The translations under genes and the position numbers were made by a program. A stretch of 64,000 bases of DNA from an uncultured Ferrovibrio sp. (lineage in GTDB: Bacteria > Pseudomonadota > Alphaproteobacteria > Ferrovibrionales > Ferrovibrionaceae): the NCBI RefSeq assembly GCF_937960835.1, contig NZ_CALGPC010000017.1, positions 86,449-150,448 on the forward strand. Direction: 5' to 3'. Shown here piece by piece: positions 45,703-56,744 of this stretch. Each line of letters starts with the position of its first letter. Positions within the stretch are counted from its first letter, which is position 1. The notes under the pieces were generated by a model that did no database searches, was not told where the DNA came from, and saw nothing but the letters and a program-made list of their open reading frames with translations.

Positions 45703-46782
45703 ATGCGGCGCTTTGGACTTGCAGCTTTTATTTTTGCCGCACTTGCCGCGGGACAGGCCGAGGCCGTCACGGATGCGGATTATACCGCCCTGAACAAGGC
45801 GGCCATCGAGCAGCACATTCTGCCGCGTTATGAACGGATGCAGGAGGCGGCCAGCAAGCTGGATGACGAGGCCAAGGCCTTCTGTGCTGCGCCGGCGGAA
45901 GCCAAGCTGACGAACCTCCAGGCAGCTTACCATGGCATGACCGATGCATGGCAGGACATCCAGCATGTGCGCTTCGGTCCCATCGATCTTTTCTTCCGCA
46001 GCCAGCGGATCGCCTTCTGGCCAGATCCGCGCAACACCATCGGCAAGCAGATGGCCGAGCTGCTGAACAAGCGCAATAACGCTGCTCTGACACCTGATCA
46101 TTTCGGCAGCGGCAGCGTCGCTGTGCAAGGCTTGCCGGCCTTGGAGCGGCTGCTGTTCGGCAATGATGCCTCCAAACTGCTCGGCCGCGACGCCGATGCG
46201 GAGTTCCGCTGCAAATATATTCAGGCGGTGACGCGCAATCTGGCAAACATCAGTCGCGAAACTTTGAGCGAATGGCGCGAGGGCGCAAAGTCATTCACGA
46301 AGCAGATGCTGGAGACGGGTGGGGCGGATGCGCGCTATCGCGAGCCCAAGGAAGCATCCCTGGATTTGTTCAAGAGCCTTTATACGGCCGTGGAACTCGC
46401 CGCCGACCACAAGCTGGCGCGGCCGCTGGGTGCCTCGGCCGAGGAAGCGCGGCCACGTCTGGCCGAGTCCTGGCGCAGCGAGCGTTCACTGCGCAACATC
46501 CGCCTCAATCTGCTGGCCGCGCAGGATCTGTACAAGAGTGCATTTGCGCCGGCGCTGGCGGACAAGGCTTTGGATGCAGCGATCATGGACGGATTTTCGC
46601 AGGCGTGGGCAGCGGCCGATGCAGTGACGGGCACACTTGAGGCTGCCGTGCAGGATAAGGCTGCGCGGTCGACGGTGGAAAAGCTGGCAGCGGCAACGCT
46701 GGCGGTGAAGAATCTTCTGGTGCAGCGCTTGCCGCAGGCACTCGATATTCCGGTGGGCTTCAATGCGCTCGATGGCGACTGA
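45703..46782 (+). CDS. Imelysin (M75) family protein, second copy
   Basis: 359 residues, with a signal peptide (about residues 1-21). Imelysin-fold blocks include AYHGMTDAWQDIQHVRFGPIDLFFRSQRIAFWPDPRN and SGSVAVQGLPALERLLFG. The GxHxxE motif of the first copy is replaced by GLPALE, so the histidine is missing. It probably binds iron or a partner differently. Stop codon lies inside the next gene. Confidence 0.9.
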   Translation: MRRFGLAAFIFAALAAGQAEAVTDADYTALNKAAIEQHILPRYERMQEAASKLDDEAKAFCAAPAEAKLTNLQAAYHGMTDAWQDIQHVRFGPIDLFFRSQRIAFWPDPRNTIGKQMAELLNKRNNAALTPDHFGSGSVAVQGLPALERLLFGNDASKLLGRDADAEFRCKYIQAVTRNLANISRETLSEWREGAKSFTKQMLETGGADARYREPKEASLDLFKSLYTAVELAADHKLARPLGASAEEARPRLAESWRSERSLRNIRLNLLAAQDLYKSAFAPALADKALDAAIMDGFSQAWAAADAVTGTLEAAVQDKAARSTVEKLAAATLAVKNLLVQRLPQALDIPVGFNALDGD

Positions 46783-47890
46783 TCTATCACGCCGCTCGGC
46801 TCTGGGCCTCCTTGGCGCAGGTTTGCTGCTGCCATGGAGTGTTCGAGCCAGGGCATCGTCCAAGCTTTATCTGAACGCCTATGGCGATCCAGCCGGCTAT
46901 GGCATCGCGGCTTTCGATGCCGCCGGTGACATCCGCTACCGGCTGCCGCTGAAACGCCGCGGGCACAGCTTCACGTATAAGGCCGATGGCACTGCCGCCG
47001 TGGCGTTCACGCGGCGTCCGGGTGATCAGGCTCTGGTGTTCGATCCGCGCAGCGGCGAACTGAAGCACCGTATCCCGGCGGCCGAGGATCGCAGCTTCTG
47101 CGGCCATGGCGCGTATTCGGCCGATGGCCGCCTGCTGTTCGCGACCGAGGCCATCGGATCGACGGGCGACGGCGTGCTGGGCGTTTATGCCGTCGAAGAC
47201 GGTTATCGCCGGGTGGCTGAATGGCCGACCCATGGCCTAGACCCGCATGAGGTGAAGCTGATGCCCGATGGCCGGCATCTGGTGGTCGCCAATGGCGGCA
47301 TCCTGATCCTGGCCGATATGCCCAGGCTGAAGCTCAACATCCCGGACATGGACCCGTCGCTGGTCTATCTGGACAGCCGTGACGGCCGCGTGGTGACCGA
47401 AATCCGGCCGCCGCAGGAGCTGCGCCAGCTCAGCATCCGGCATCTGGCGATCGACCGCCGCGGCCGGGTGGCCGTGGCCATGCAGTATGAAGGGCCTGAG
47501 ACGGACCCGGTGCCGCTGGTGGCGCTGCATGACGGTCCAGAGGCCAGAACGGCGCCGTTGCGGTTCCTGGAACTGCCGGAGACGGCACGGGCCGGGCTGC
47601 GGCAGTATTGCGGCAGCGCTGCCATGGATCGCACGGGCCAGAGGCTGGCGGTGACAAGCCCAAGGGGAAATCTCGCGCTGGTCTGGGACATGGACAGCGA
47701 GACGCTGATTGCGCAGAGCCAGATCGAAGATGTCTGCGGCGTCGCGCCGGGTGAAGCGGGCTTCCTGCTGTCCAATGGACGCGGCCGGATCTACCGCTGG
47801 GATCAGCCTGGCGCAGGCGCCAGAACCGTGGAAGCCATGGCCGGGGGGCAGGTCCAGTGGGATAACCATATGGTTTTCCTGCAGATATAA
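46772..47890 (+). CDS. DUF1513 family beta-propeller protein, Tat-type signal
   Basis: 372 residues. The N-terminus SRRSALGLLGAGLLLPWS resembles a twin-arginine signal (two Arg, then a hydrophobic stretch), and tatABC is present in this window. The body has repeated propeller-like strands (RGHSFTYKADGTAAVAFTRRPGD, FCGHGAYSADGRLLFATE, HEVKLMPDGRHLVVANGG, CGSAAMDRTGQRLAVTSPRG). DUF1513 proteins regularly end imelysin/DUF1111 clusters; the function is unknown. I use the ATG at 46772, overlapping the imelysin stop by 11 bases; ATG 46763 is an alternative. Confidence 0.88.
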   Translation: MATDLSRRSALGLLGAGLLLPWSVRARASSKLYLNAYGDPAGYGIAAFDAAGDIRYRLPLKRRGHSFTYKADGTAAVAFTRRPGDQALVFDPRSGELKHRIPAAEDRSFCGHGAYSADGRLLFATEAIGSTGDGVLGVYAVEDGYRRVAEWPTHGLDPHEVKLMPDGRHLVVANGGILILADMPRLKLNIPDMDPSLVYLDSRDGRVVTEIRPPQELRQLSIRHLAIDRRGRVAVAMQYEGPETDPVPLVALHDGPEARTAPLRFLELPETARAGLRQYCGSAAMDRTGQRLAVTSPRGNLALVWDMDSETLIAQSQIEDVCGVAPGEAGFLLSNGRGRIYRWDQPGAGARTVEAMAGGQVQWDNHMVFLQI

Positions 47891-48108
47891 TTTTCCATAA
47901 TATACATTATCCGATAATTGGGTTTGGCCGAGGGCCTGGGCTATGTCCGGCCCGTCCCGTCAGTCCTCTCTCGGCACGCCGCTGAACGGGCCCGACTCGC
48001 GTATCATTGCGGCCGCATGGCCGGCGGCAAATCTTGATCCAGCGCAACGTCTCTCAAACCGTGATCGGCTAGCCTAGCGCTGAGAAACAGCCATGGGAGG
48101 CCTGTGCC

Positions 48109-48531
48109 ATGCCGCGATCGCCCCTTGAGCGGCCCGTGCGCCGCACTGCTTCGCTCGGAACCCGGTGCTGGAACCGCATCGCCAACTGGTTCAGCTCAGA
48201 CAGTTCTGCATCCCGGGAATGGACCATCATGACGCCCGAAGAGCGTTCCCGGACGGCCGCCGATATCGGTCTCAGCGAGCCGGACGTCGCCTTCTCGATC
48301 CGCCAGGGCCATGACAGCCGCGATCTCCTGGCCATCCTGGGCCGCGAGGCCAATCGCGGAATCGCCTGTTCGCGTGCGGTCCTGCGCGATATGGCGCGGG
48401 TTTGCGGCCTCTGCACCCGCCGGACGGATTGCAGGGCCTGGCAGATCAGGGCGCCACAGACCGCCGCCTGCCCGACCTTCTGTCCCAACCGTGCCATGAT
48501 CGAAGAATTGAGAGAACGCCGCGCGGCATGA
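48109..48531 (+). CDS. DUF6455-type cysteine-rich protein, longer copy
   Basis: 140 residues. A polar N-terminal part (about residues 1-90) includes TPEERSRTAADIGLSEPD. The C-terminal part has the cysteine pattern CGLCTRRTDC, then CPTFCPNRAMIEEL, shared with the next gene and with DUF6455 proteins. The cysteines could bind a metal or Fe-S cluster. GGGAGG site before the ATG. Function unknown. Confidence 0.75.
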   Translation: MPRSPLERPVRRTASLGTRCWNRIANWFSSDSSASREWTIMTPEERSRTAADIGLSEPDVAFSIRQGHDSRDLLAILGREANRGIACSRAVLRDMARVCGLCTRRTDCRAWQIRAPQTAACPTFCPNRAMIEELRERRAA

Positions 48532-48568
48532 AGGCGACCAGCCATTCCTAGCCCCCCAGGAGAACGCC

Positions 48569-48835
48569 ATGCTTCCATCCCTGATCAAGTCGCTCGAGCA
48601 GCGCAGCGCCCTTATGCAGCAGATGATCCAGCGGCTTGACGTCGATCTTGAAGCGTCGGCAACGGTGGCGCTGGGCACCCAGCTCAGCCGTGCCGCACGC
48701 ACCTGCGCTTATTGCCGCAGCGTGGCGGCCTGCCAGACCTGGTTCGCAGGTGGCGCACGCGGCGATGCCTACCGGCAATTCTGCCCGAATGCAGCCCGTT
48801 TCGACAGCTTGCCGCATAAATCGAAGGCAGCCTAG
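48569..48835 (+). CDS. DUF6455-type cysteine-rich protein, short copy
   Basis: 88 residues. A helical N-terminus (SLIKSLEQRSALMQQMIQRL) is followed by CAYCRSVAACQTWF and YRQFCPNAARFDSL. The four-cysteine arrangement C-x2-C-x5-C-x(n)-FCPN matches the upstream protein, so the two are paralogous in their C-terminal halves. GGAGAA site precedes the ATG. No known function. Confidence 0.75.
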   Translation: MLPSLIKSLEQRSALMQQMIQRLDVDLEASATVALGTQLSRAARTCAYCRSVAACQTWFAGGARGDAYRQFCPNAARFDSLPHKSKAA

Positions 48836-48934
48836 CCAATACAGGACCGTCTACCTCTACTAACGCTTGACGGCGGCCCGGGGCTGGTCGAGGACTCATG
48901 TTCGACGGAATAGTCTCATTTCAGCCGCGGCATC

Positions 48935-49771
48935 ATGAACGACATTCCAGATCCGGCGTCTTCCTCCCGCCTCGCCAGCCTTGCGCGTCTGCTCGACATC
49001 ATGGCCAAGCTGCGCGATCCGCAAGGTGGCTGCCCTTGGGATCTTGAGCAGACCTTCAAGACGATCGCGCCCTACACCATCGAAGAGGCCTATGAAGTCG
49101 AGGACGCGATTGCCCGCAACGACATGGCGGGACTGAAGGACGAACTTGGCGATCTTTTGCTGCAGGTCGTTTTTCATGCGCGCATGGCTGAAGAGGCCGG
49201 CCTTTTTGCGTTTCCCGATGTAGCGGCCGCCATCGCCGACAAGATGATCCGCCGCCATCCGCATGTGTTCGGTGATGTCGAGGCCGACAAGCCGGAGACG
49301 GTGACGGCCAATTGGGAAGCGATCAAAGCCGCCGAGCGGGCAGGCAAATCCGATGAGCAGCAGGGCGATGTCTCTGCCGTGCTGGCTGGTGTTACCGCCG
49401 GTCTGCCTGCCCTCACCCGCGCCGTCAAATTGCAGAACCGTGCTGCCCGTGTCGGCTTCGACTGGCCTGACAACAAGCCTGTTCTCGATAAGATCAAAGA
49501 AGAATTGCATGAGCTTGAAGTTGAAATCTCTTCAGCCTCGCAAGACAAGATCGTGGAGGAGTTCGGCGACTTCCTGTTTGTCGTGGCAAACCTGGCGCGT
49601 CATTTAAAACTCGATCCGGAAGAAGCTTTACGTGCGGCCAACCGCAAATTCGAGCGCCGATTCACCAAGATGGAAGCGATTCTGAAAGCGCAGAACAAGC
49701 AGCTTCAGGATTGCGATCTCGCTACTATGGACGCGGCCTGGGATGAAGCAAAACGGCAGGAACGCCGCTGA
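48935..49771 (+). CDS. mazG: Nucleoside triphosphate pyrophosphohydrolase MazG
   Basis: 278 residues with two MazG domains. The first (about residues 30-110) has GGCPWDLEQTFKTIAPYTIEEAYEVEDAI and DELGDLLLQVVFHARMAEE, with the ExxE and ExxD metal ligands. The second has KIVEEFGDFLFVVANLARHLK. The enzyme hydrolyses non-canonical or excess NTPs to NMP and pyrophosphate and has been tied to ppGpp control in some bacteria. Confidence 0.97.
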   Translation: MNDIPDPASSSRLASLARLLDIMAKLRDPQGGCPWDLEQTFKTIAPYTIEEAYEVEDAIARNDMAGLKDELGDLLLQVVFHARMAEEAGLFAFPDVAAAIADKMIRRHPHVFGDVEADKPETVTANWEAIKAAERAGKSDEQQGDVSAVLAGVTAGLPALTRAVKLQNRAARVGFDWPDNKPVLDKIKEELHELEVEISSASQDKIVEEFGDFLFVVANLARHLKLDPEEALRAANRKFERRFTKMEAILKAQNKQLQDCDLATMDAAWDEAKRQERR

Positions 49772-49955
49772 AGCATAATTGTCGTCGTCTCAATTTAGCC
49801 ATTGTTTGACCCCGGCGCCGCCATGGCGCCACGCCATACCATAAGCGGATTCGGCAGAATTCTGCTCTGCCATCTGCCGGTCTGAGGGAACCAAGTTTCC
49901 TCAATCCGGGTTGTCTCCGCAGGATACTGAAACTGACAACCAGGAGGTTCTCGCG

Positions 49956-50237
49956 ATGCGTAAGCTCGCCATCGTCGCCCTGTCCGCTTTCGCTCTTTCC
50001 GCCGTGGCAGCGCCCGCCATCAGCCCGCTTTATGCCGCCGGCGCCTGGGATCAGGTCGAAGGCAAATGGGATCAGTTCTCCGGCAAGGTGAAACAGCGCT
50101 GGGGCAAGCTGACCGATGACGATCTGCTGGTGATCAAAGGCAAACGCCAGGAACTGATCGGCAAGATTCAGGAGCGCTACGGGGTCGTGAAAAGCGAGGC
50201 CGAAAAGCAGGTGGAGGAATGGGAGAAGGATCTCTAA
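49956..50237 (+). CDS. CsbD family stress protein with signal peptide
   Basis: 93 residues. The N-terminus MRKLAIVALSAFALSAVAAPAISPLYAAG is a clear Sec-type signal (cleavage near YAAG). The mature part matches CsbD: WDQVEGKWDQFSGKVKQRWGKLTDDDLLVIKGKRQELIGKIQERYG. CsbD proteins are usually cytosolic general-stress proteins of unknown function, so export is unusual. CAGGAGG site before the ATG at 49956. Confidence 0.88.
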   Translation: MRKLAIVALSAFALSAVAAPAISPLYAAGAWDQVEGKWDQFSGKVKQRWGKLTDDDLLVIKGKRQELIGKIQERYGVVKSEAEKQVEEWEKDL

Positions 50238-50263
50238 CCGGAGCCTGATCGGAGAAACGCATC

Positions 50264-50506
50264 ATGCATTGGCTGAACACAAAAGGCCCTGGGACGACCC
50301 CGGCATGGAGCCGCGTGGCTGGTAATTGGGAGCAGTTCAGCGGCCGGCTCCGTGAACGCTGGGCTCAGTTGACCGATGAAGACGTACAGAAGATCGACGG
50401 ACGCCGCGAACATCTCATCGGAAAGATCCAGGAACGGTACGGCATCATTACCGACCAGGCCGAGCGGCAGGTAGCCGATTGGCTGGAAGAAGTCGCCAAG
50501 AACTGA
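50264..50506 (+). CDS. CsbD family stress protein, cytosolic copy
   Basis: 80 residues, no signal peptide. It shares NWEQFSGRLRERWAQLTDEDVQKIDGRREHLIGKIQERYGI with the upstream exported paralogue. CsbD-like proteins are induced by general stress. Starts 26 bases after the first copy and is probably co-transcribed. Confidence 0.9.
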   Translation: MHWLNTKGPGTTPAWSRVAGNWEQFSGRLRERWAQLTDEDVQKIDGRREHLIGKIQERYGIITDQAERQVADWLEEVAKN

Positions 50507-50563
50507 CGGCCGGCGATAGCCATGCCTCGAACTGCACGAAAAACCGCACGAAGGAGTTTAGCA

Positions 50564-50857
50564 ATGACGGCGCAAGACAGAGTTAACGAAGACATCACCG
50601 AGCTTCGTGCTCAGGTCTCCGATCTGGGTAATCAGTTGAACAGCGTGATCGAACGTGCCCGAAAGGAAGGCGGTTCCATCGCGCAGGCAGAGCTATCGCA
50701 GCTGCAGGACCGGCTGCAAAAGCTGATGACCGATGTGCGTGACCGCGGGCGTGAGGCATTGTCGAGCGCGGAAAATACCGTGCGTGAACATCCCGGGGCG
50801 AGCCTTCTGACGGCATTCGCGGCCGGCGCATTGGTTGCCCTGCTGTTGCGGCGATGA
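50564..50857 (+). CDS. YqjD/ElaB-like membrane-anchored protein
   Basis: 97 residues. A long amphipathic helix with coiled-coil character (NEDITELRAQVSDLGNQLNSVIERARKEG) is followed by a C-terminal glycine-zipper transmembrane segment (LLTAFAAGALVALLLRR), the layout of YqjD/ElaB/DUF883 proteins, which associate with ribosomes in stationary-phase enterobacteria. AAGGAG site precedes this ATG, so the longer frame from 50522 is less likely. Overlaps the next gene by 4 bases. Confidence 0.85.
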   Translation: MTAQDRVNEDITELRAQVSDLGNQLNSVIERARKEGGSIAQAELSQLQDRLQKLMTDVRDRGREALSSAENTVREHPGASLLTAFAAGALVALLLRR

Positions 50858-51255
50858 TCAAAAGCCTAATCGGGCTGGTGGTAGGCGGCATGCAAACCGC
50901 TTACCTCGCCCGCAAACTCAAACGCTTCGGGATCGCGGCGATGTTCGGGATCCTGGCGCTGATTGCCCTGCAGGCGGCCTTCATACTGGGCGGCTGGGCG
51001 GTGTTCCTAGGATTGGGGCAGATACTCGATCCTGTATGGGCCGCAGCGGCAGCAGCCGGCGTTCTGCTGTTGATCGTCGCGATTCTAGTAGGCGCAGCAG
51101 TAGGCGTGATCAATCGCGCGCCGCCAGACCCAATCAAGCAGACGATGTCACAGGTCGGGCCTGTTGGCCGCGAGCTCACGCGGCAGCATCCCACAGCCGC
51201 CGTTGCGGGTGCAGCGGCGCTGGGTATGGCTGTGGCATTTCTGCTGCGGCGCTAG
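50854..51255 (+). CDS. YqjE/holin-III-like membrane protein
   Basis: 133 residues with two strong transmembrane segments (about residues 26-50 and 60-83) and a short C-terminal one ending in AFLLRR. It fits the YqjE / DUF1469 phage-holin-like family commonly encoded beside YqjD. No lysis gene is nearby, so a stress-related membrane role is likelier than phage lysis. GATGATC overlap with the previous gene. Confidence 0.8.
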   Translation: MIKSLIGLVVGGMQTAYLARKLKRFGIAAMFGILALIALQAAFILGGWAVFLGLGQILDPVWAAAAAAGVLLLIVAILVGAAVGVINRAPPDPIKQTMSQVGPVGRELTRQHPTAAVAGAAALGMAVAFLLRR

Positions 51256-51264
51256 AGCGCCGTT

Positions 51265-51303
51265 AAGCCAAGGTCGACTTAGAAAGCCAAGGTCGACTTA
51301 GAA
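51265..51303. repeat. 19-base tandem duplication at the ssb 3' end
   Basis: Two perfect copies of AAGCCAAGGTCGACTTAGA lie head to tail (51265-51283 and 51284-51302). The right copy contains the ssb stop codon; the left copy is in the spacer. A local duplication; no terminator-like stem is seen. Confidence 0.85.
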
Positions 51304-51786
51304 CGGGATTTCGTCGTCCAGATCGTCGCGGCGCGGCGGCGCTCCACCGCCGGAGCGACCGCCGCTGCTCGAGCCGCCGGAGGAGCCGCCGCTGTAATCG
51401 TCGCCGCCGCTACTGAAACCGCCGCCGCCCTCGCCGCGGCCATCGAGCATCGTCAGCTCGCCGCGGAAGCGCGGCAGCACCACTTCCGTGGTGAATTTTT
51501 CGACACCGTCTTTGTCCGTCCACTTGCGAGTCTGGAGTGAGCCCTCCAGATATACCTTGGACCCTTTCTTGAGATACTGCTTCGCGACTTTCACAAGATT
51601 TTCGTTGAAAATCACGACCCTGTGCCACTCTGTGCGTTCTTTGCGCTCGCCGGTGGCCTTATCGCGCCAGGTCTCAGACGTCGCGACGGAGAGCTGGCAG
51701 ACCTCTTCGCCGGATTGCATGGAGCGGATCTCCGGGTCGCGGCCGAGATTGCCGACCAGAATGACCTTATTGACGCTGCCTGCCAT
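51298..51786 (-). CDS. ssb: Single-stranded DNA-binding protein
   Basis: 162 residues. The OB-fold domain occupies about residues 1-112 (MAGSVNKVILVGNLGRDPEIR, WHRVVIFNENLVKVAKQYLKKG). A glycine/serine-rich linker with repeated GGGSSG-like runs leads to the conserved acidic tip DDEIPF, which recruits repair proteins. Divergent from uvrA, the classical arrangement. Confidence 0.98.
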   Translation of the reverse strand: MAGSVNKVILVGNLGRDPEIRSMQSGEEVCQLSVATSETWRDKATGERKERTEWHRVVIFNENLVKVAKQYLKKGSKVYLEGSLQTRKWTDKDGVEKFTTEVVLPRFRGELTMLDGRGEGGGGFSSGGDDYSGGSSGGSSSGGRSGGGAPPRRDDLDDEIPF

Positions 51787-51896
51787 TGTTTAACCCCTAT
51801 CCGTTCGCGAAGCGGTCCTATATTATATGAGCGGCGTATAGTGAACAACTGTCCCGTAAAGCGCAATATCGGCTTTCCCTAGATCGGCTTAAACCT

Positions 51897-54797
<2,901 letters not shown>

Positions 54798-54814
54798 GAC
54801 CGGGGAACAACGCC

Positions 54815-55387
54815 ATGCCGCGTGCGCGGCCCAAGAAGGTCACGCCGGAATATCTGGAACGGGCGGCCCTGTTCTATCTCGAGCGCTATAGCAGCTCGGC
54901 GGGCAATCTGCGCCGCGTGCTGGACCGCAAGGTTCGCCGCTCGATCCAGGAACATGGCGCCCCCGACCCGGCTGAAGCCGCCGCCTGGATTGCCGCCCTG
55001 ATCGCCAAACTGCAGCGGAACAATCTGCTGAATGACCGGACTTATGCGGAAGGCCGGGTGCGCCGTCTCTACGCCGAAGGCAAGCCGCTCGGCCGCATCC
55101 GCCAGATTCTGGCGGCCAAGGGCGTTGCCCGGGTGGATATCGAGGCCGCGTTAGAGCGGTTGCAGGATGAGGCAGAAGGGCCTATTTCCGACCTGCCGGC
55201 AGCGGCGGCCTATGCAAGAAAGCGGAAACTAGGCCCCTATCGCGCCAACCCCGCGGAGCGGGCCGAGAAGCGGCAAAAGGATTTGGGCGCCCTGGCGCGG
55301 CGCGGATTCAGCCAGGCGGTCGCCATGAAAGTGCTGTCGGCGGAAAGCGTTGCCGCACTGGAGGAGTTGATTCATGACCCAGATTAA
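54815..55387 (+). CDS. recX: RecX-family regulatory protein
   Basis: 190 residues, with three-helix repeats typical of RecX (YLERAALFYLERYSSSAGNLRRVL, LNDRTYAEGRVRRLYAEGKPLGRIRQIL, LARRGFSQAVAMKVL). RecX limits RecA filament growth. It is placed after uvrA, not recA, so the name rests on family likeness. Overlaps trmFO by 14 bases. Confidence 0.82.
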   Translation: MPRARPKKVTPEYLERAALFYLERYSSSAGNLRRVLDRKVRRSIQEHGAPDPAEAAAWIAALIAKLQRNNLLNDRTYAEGRVRRLYAEGKPLGRIRQILAAKGVARVDIEAALERLQDEAEGPISDLPAAAAYARKRKLGPYRANPAERAEKRQKDLGALARRGFSQAVAMKVLSAESVAALEELIHDPD

Positions 55388-56744
55388 GCCTGTGCATGTG
55401 ATTGGCGGCGGCCTCGCCGGCTCGGAAGCGGCCTGGCAGATCGCCCGCCAGGGCGTGCCGGTGGTGCTGCATGAGATGCGGCCGGTGCGTAAGACCGATG
55501 CGCACCAGGGCGACGGTCTGGCGGAACTGGTCTGCTCAAATTCCTTCCGCTCGGACGACGCGGAGAACAACGCCGTCGGCCTGCTGCATGAAGAACTGCG
55601 CCGCTGCAATTCGCTGATCATGGCGGCGGCCGATATTGCCAAAGTGCCCGCGGGCGGCGCGCTCGCCGTGGACCGGCACGTCTTTTCAGCAGAAGTGCAG
55701 AAGGCCATCGAGGCCGAGCCGCTGATCGAGATCCGCCGCGAGGAGATCGCCGGCATTCCGCCCGAGGACTGGGACAGCGTGATCGTCGCCACCGGGCCGC
55801 TCACCTCGCCCGCTCTGGCGGAGGCGGTCCGTGCGCTTACCGGTGAGGAAAGCCTGGCCTTCTTCGATGCCATCGCGCCGATCGTCTACAAGGACAGCAT
55901 TGACATGTCGAAAGCGTGGTTCCAGTCGCGCTACGACAAGGCCGGTCCGGGCGGCAGCGGCGATCAGGGCGAAGGCGCCGACTACATCAACTGCCCCTTC
56001 GAGAAGCAGAACTATCTCGAATTCCACGCCGCCCTGCTGGCGGCCGAGAAGACCGAGTTCAAGGAGTGGGAAAAGAACACGCCCTATTTCGAGGGCTGCC
56101 TGCCGATTGAGGTGATGGCCGAGCGCGGGCCGCGCACGCTCACCTTCGGTCCTATGAAGCCGGTTGGCCTGATCGATCCCCGCACCGGCCGCAAGCCCTA
56201 TGCTGTCGTGCAGCTGCGCCAGGACAACAAGCTCGGCACGCTCTACAACATGGTTGGCTTCCAGACCAAAATGAAGCACGCCGAGCAGGTGCGCATCTTT
56301 CGTATGATCCCGGGCCTGGAGAATGCGCAATTCGCCCGCCTTGGTGGCATCCACCGCAACACCTTCCTGAACAGCCCGAAGCTGCTGGACAAGCAGCTTC
56401 GCCTGAAGGCAATGCCACGGCTGCGCTTCGCTGGTCAGGTGACCGGCGTGGAAGGTTATGTCGAGAGTACGGCCATCGGCCTGCTGGCCGGCCGCATGGC
56501 GGCTGCCGAACGGCATGGCCGCGAGCAGGCGCCGCCGCCGCCAACCACGGCGCTGGGCGCTTTGCACAACCACATTACCGGCGGCGCCGATGCCAAGACC
56601 TTCCAGCCGATGAATGTCAATTTCGGCCTCTTCCCGCCGCCGCCTGAGGATGTGCGCAAGGAGGAACGCAAGCGGGCGATGAGCCGACGCGCCCTTGCTG
56701 ATCTGGCTGCTTGGCTGAACGGCACCATGGCTGCCGCCGCATGA
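55374..56744 (+). CDS. trmFO: tRNA (uracil-54-C5)-methyltransferase TrmFO
   Basis: 456 residues. Folate- and FAD-dependent enzyme that makes ribothymidine at position 54 of tRNAs. The FAD motif VIGGGLAGSEAAWQIA is at residues 6-21; VCSNSFRSDDAENNAVGLLHEE and YVESTAIGLLAGRMAA are characteristic. TrmFO genes are often near squalene/phytoene synthase-like genes in alphaproteobacteria, as here. Confidence 0.97.
   Translation: MTQIKPVHVIGGGLAGSEAAWQIARQGVPVVLHEMRPVRKTDAHQGDGLAELVCSNSFRSDDAENNAVGLLHEELRRCNSLIMAAADIAKVPAGGALAVDRHVFSAEVQKAIEAEPLIEIRREEIAGIPPEDWDSVIVATGPLTSPALAEAVRALTGEESLAFFDAIAPIVYKDSIDMSKAWFQSRYDKAGPGGSGDQGEGADYINCPFEKQNYLEFHAALLAAEKTEFKEWEKNTPYFEGCLPIEVMAERGPRTLTFGPMKPVGLIDPRTGRKPYAVVQLRQDNKLGTLYNMVGFQTKMKHAEQVRIFRMIPGLENAQFARLGGIHRNTFLNSPKLLDKQLRLKAMPRLRFAGQVTGVEGYVESTAIGLLAGRMAAAERHGREQAPPPPTTALGALHNHITGGADAKTFQPMNVNFGLFPPPPEDVRKEERKRAMSRRALADLAAWLNGTMAAAA

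Noticed and set aside
50854..51255. Phage holin pointing to a prophage
   Set aside because: No other phage genes; the neighbours are stress proteins, and the sequence fits YqjE-like proteins.
51787..51896. LexA (SOS) box between ssb and uvrA
   Set aside because: The alphaproteobacterial GTTC-N7-GTTC pattern is not met; GTTCGCGAAGCGGTC is only a partial match, so I did not call it.
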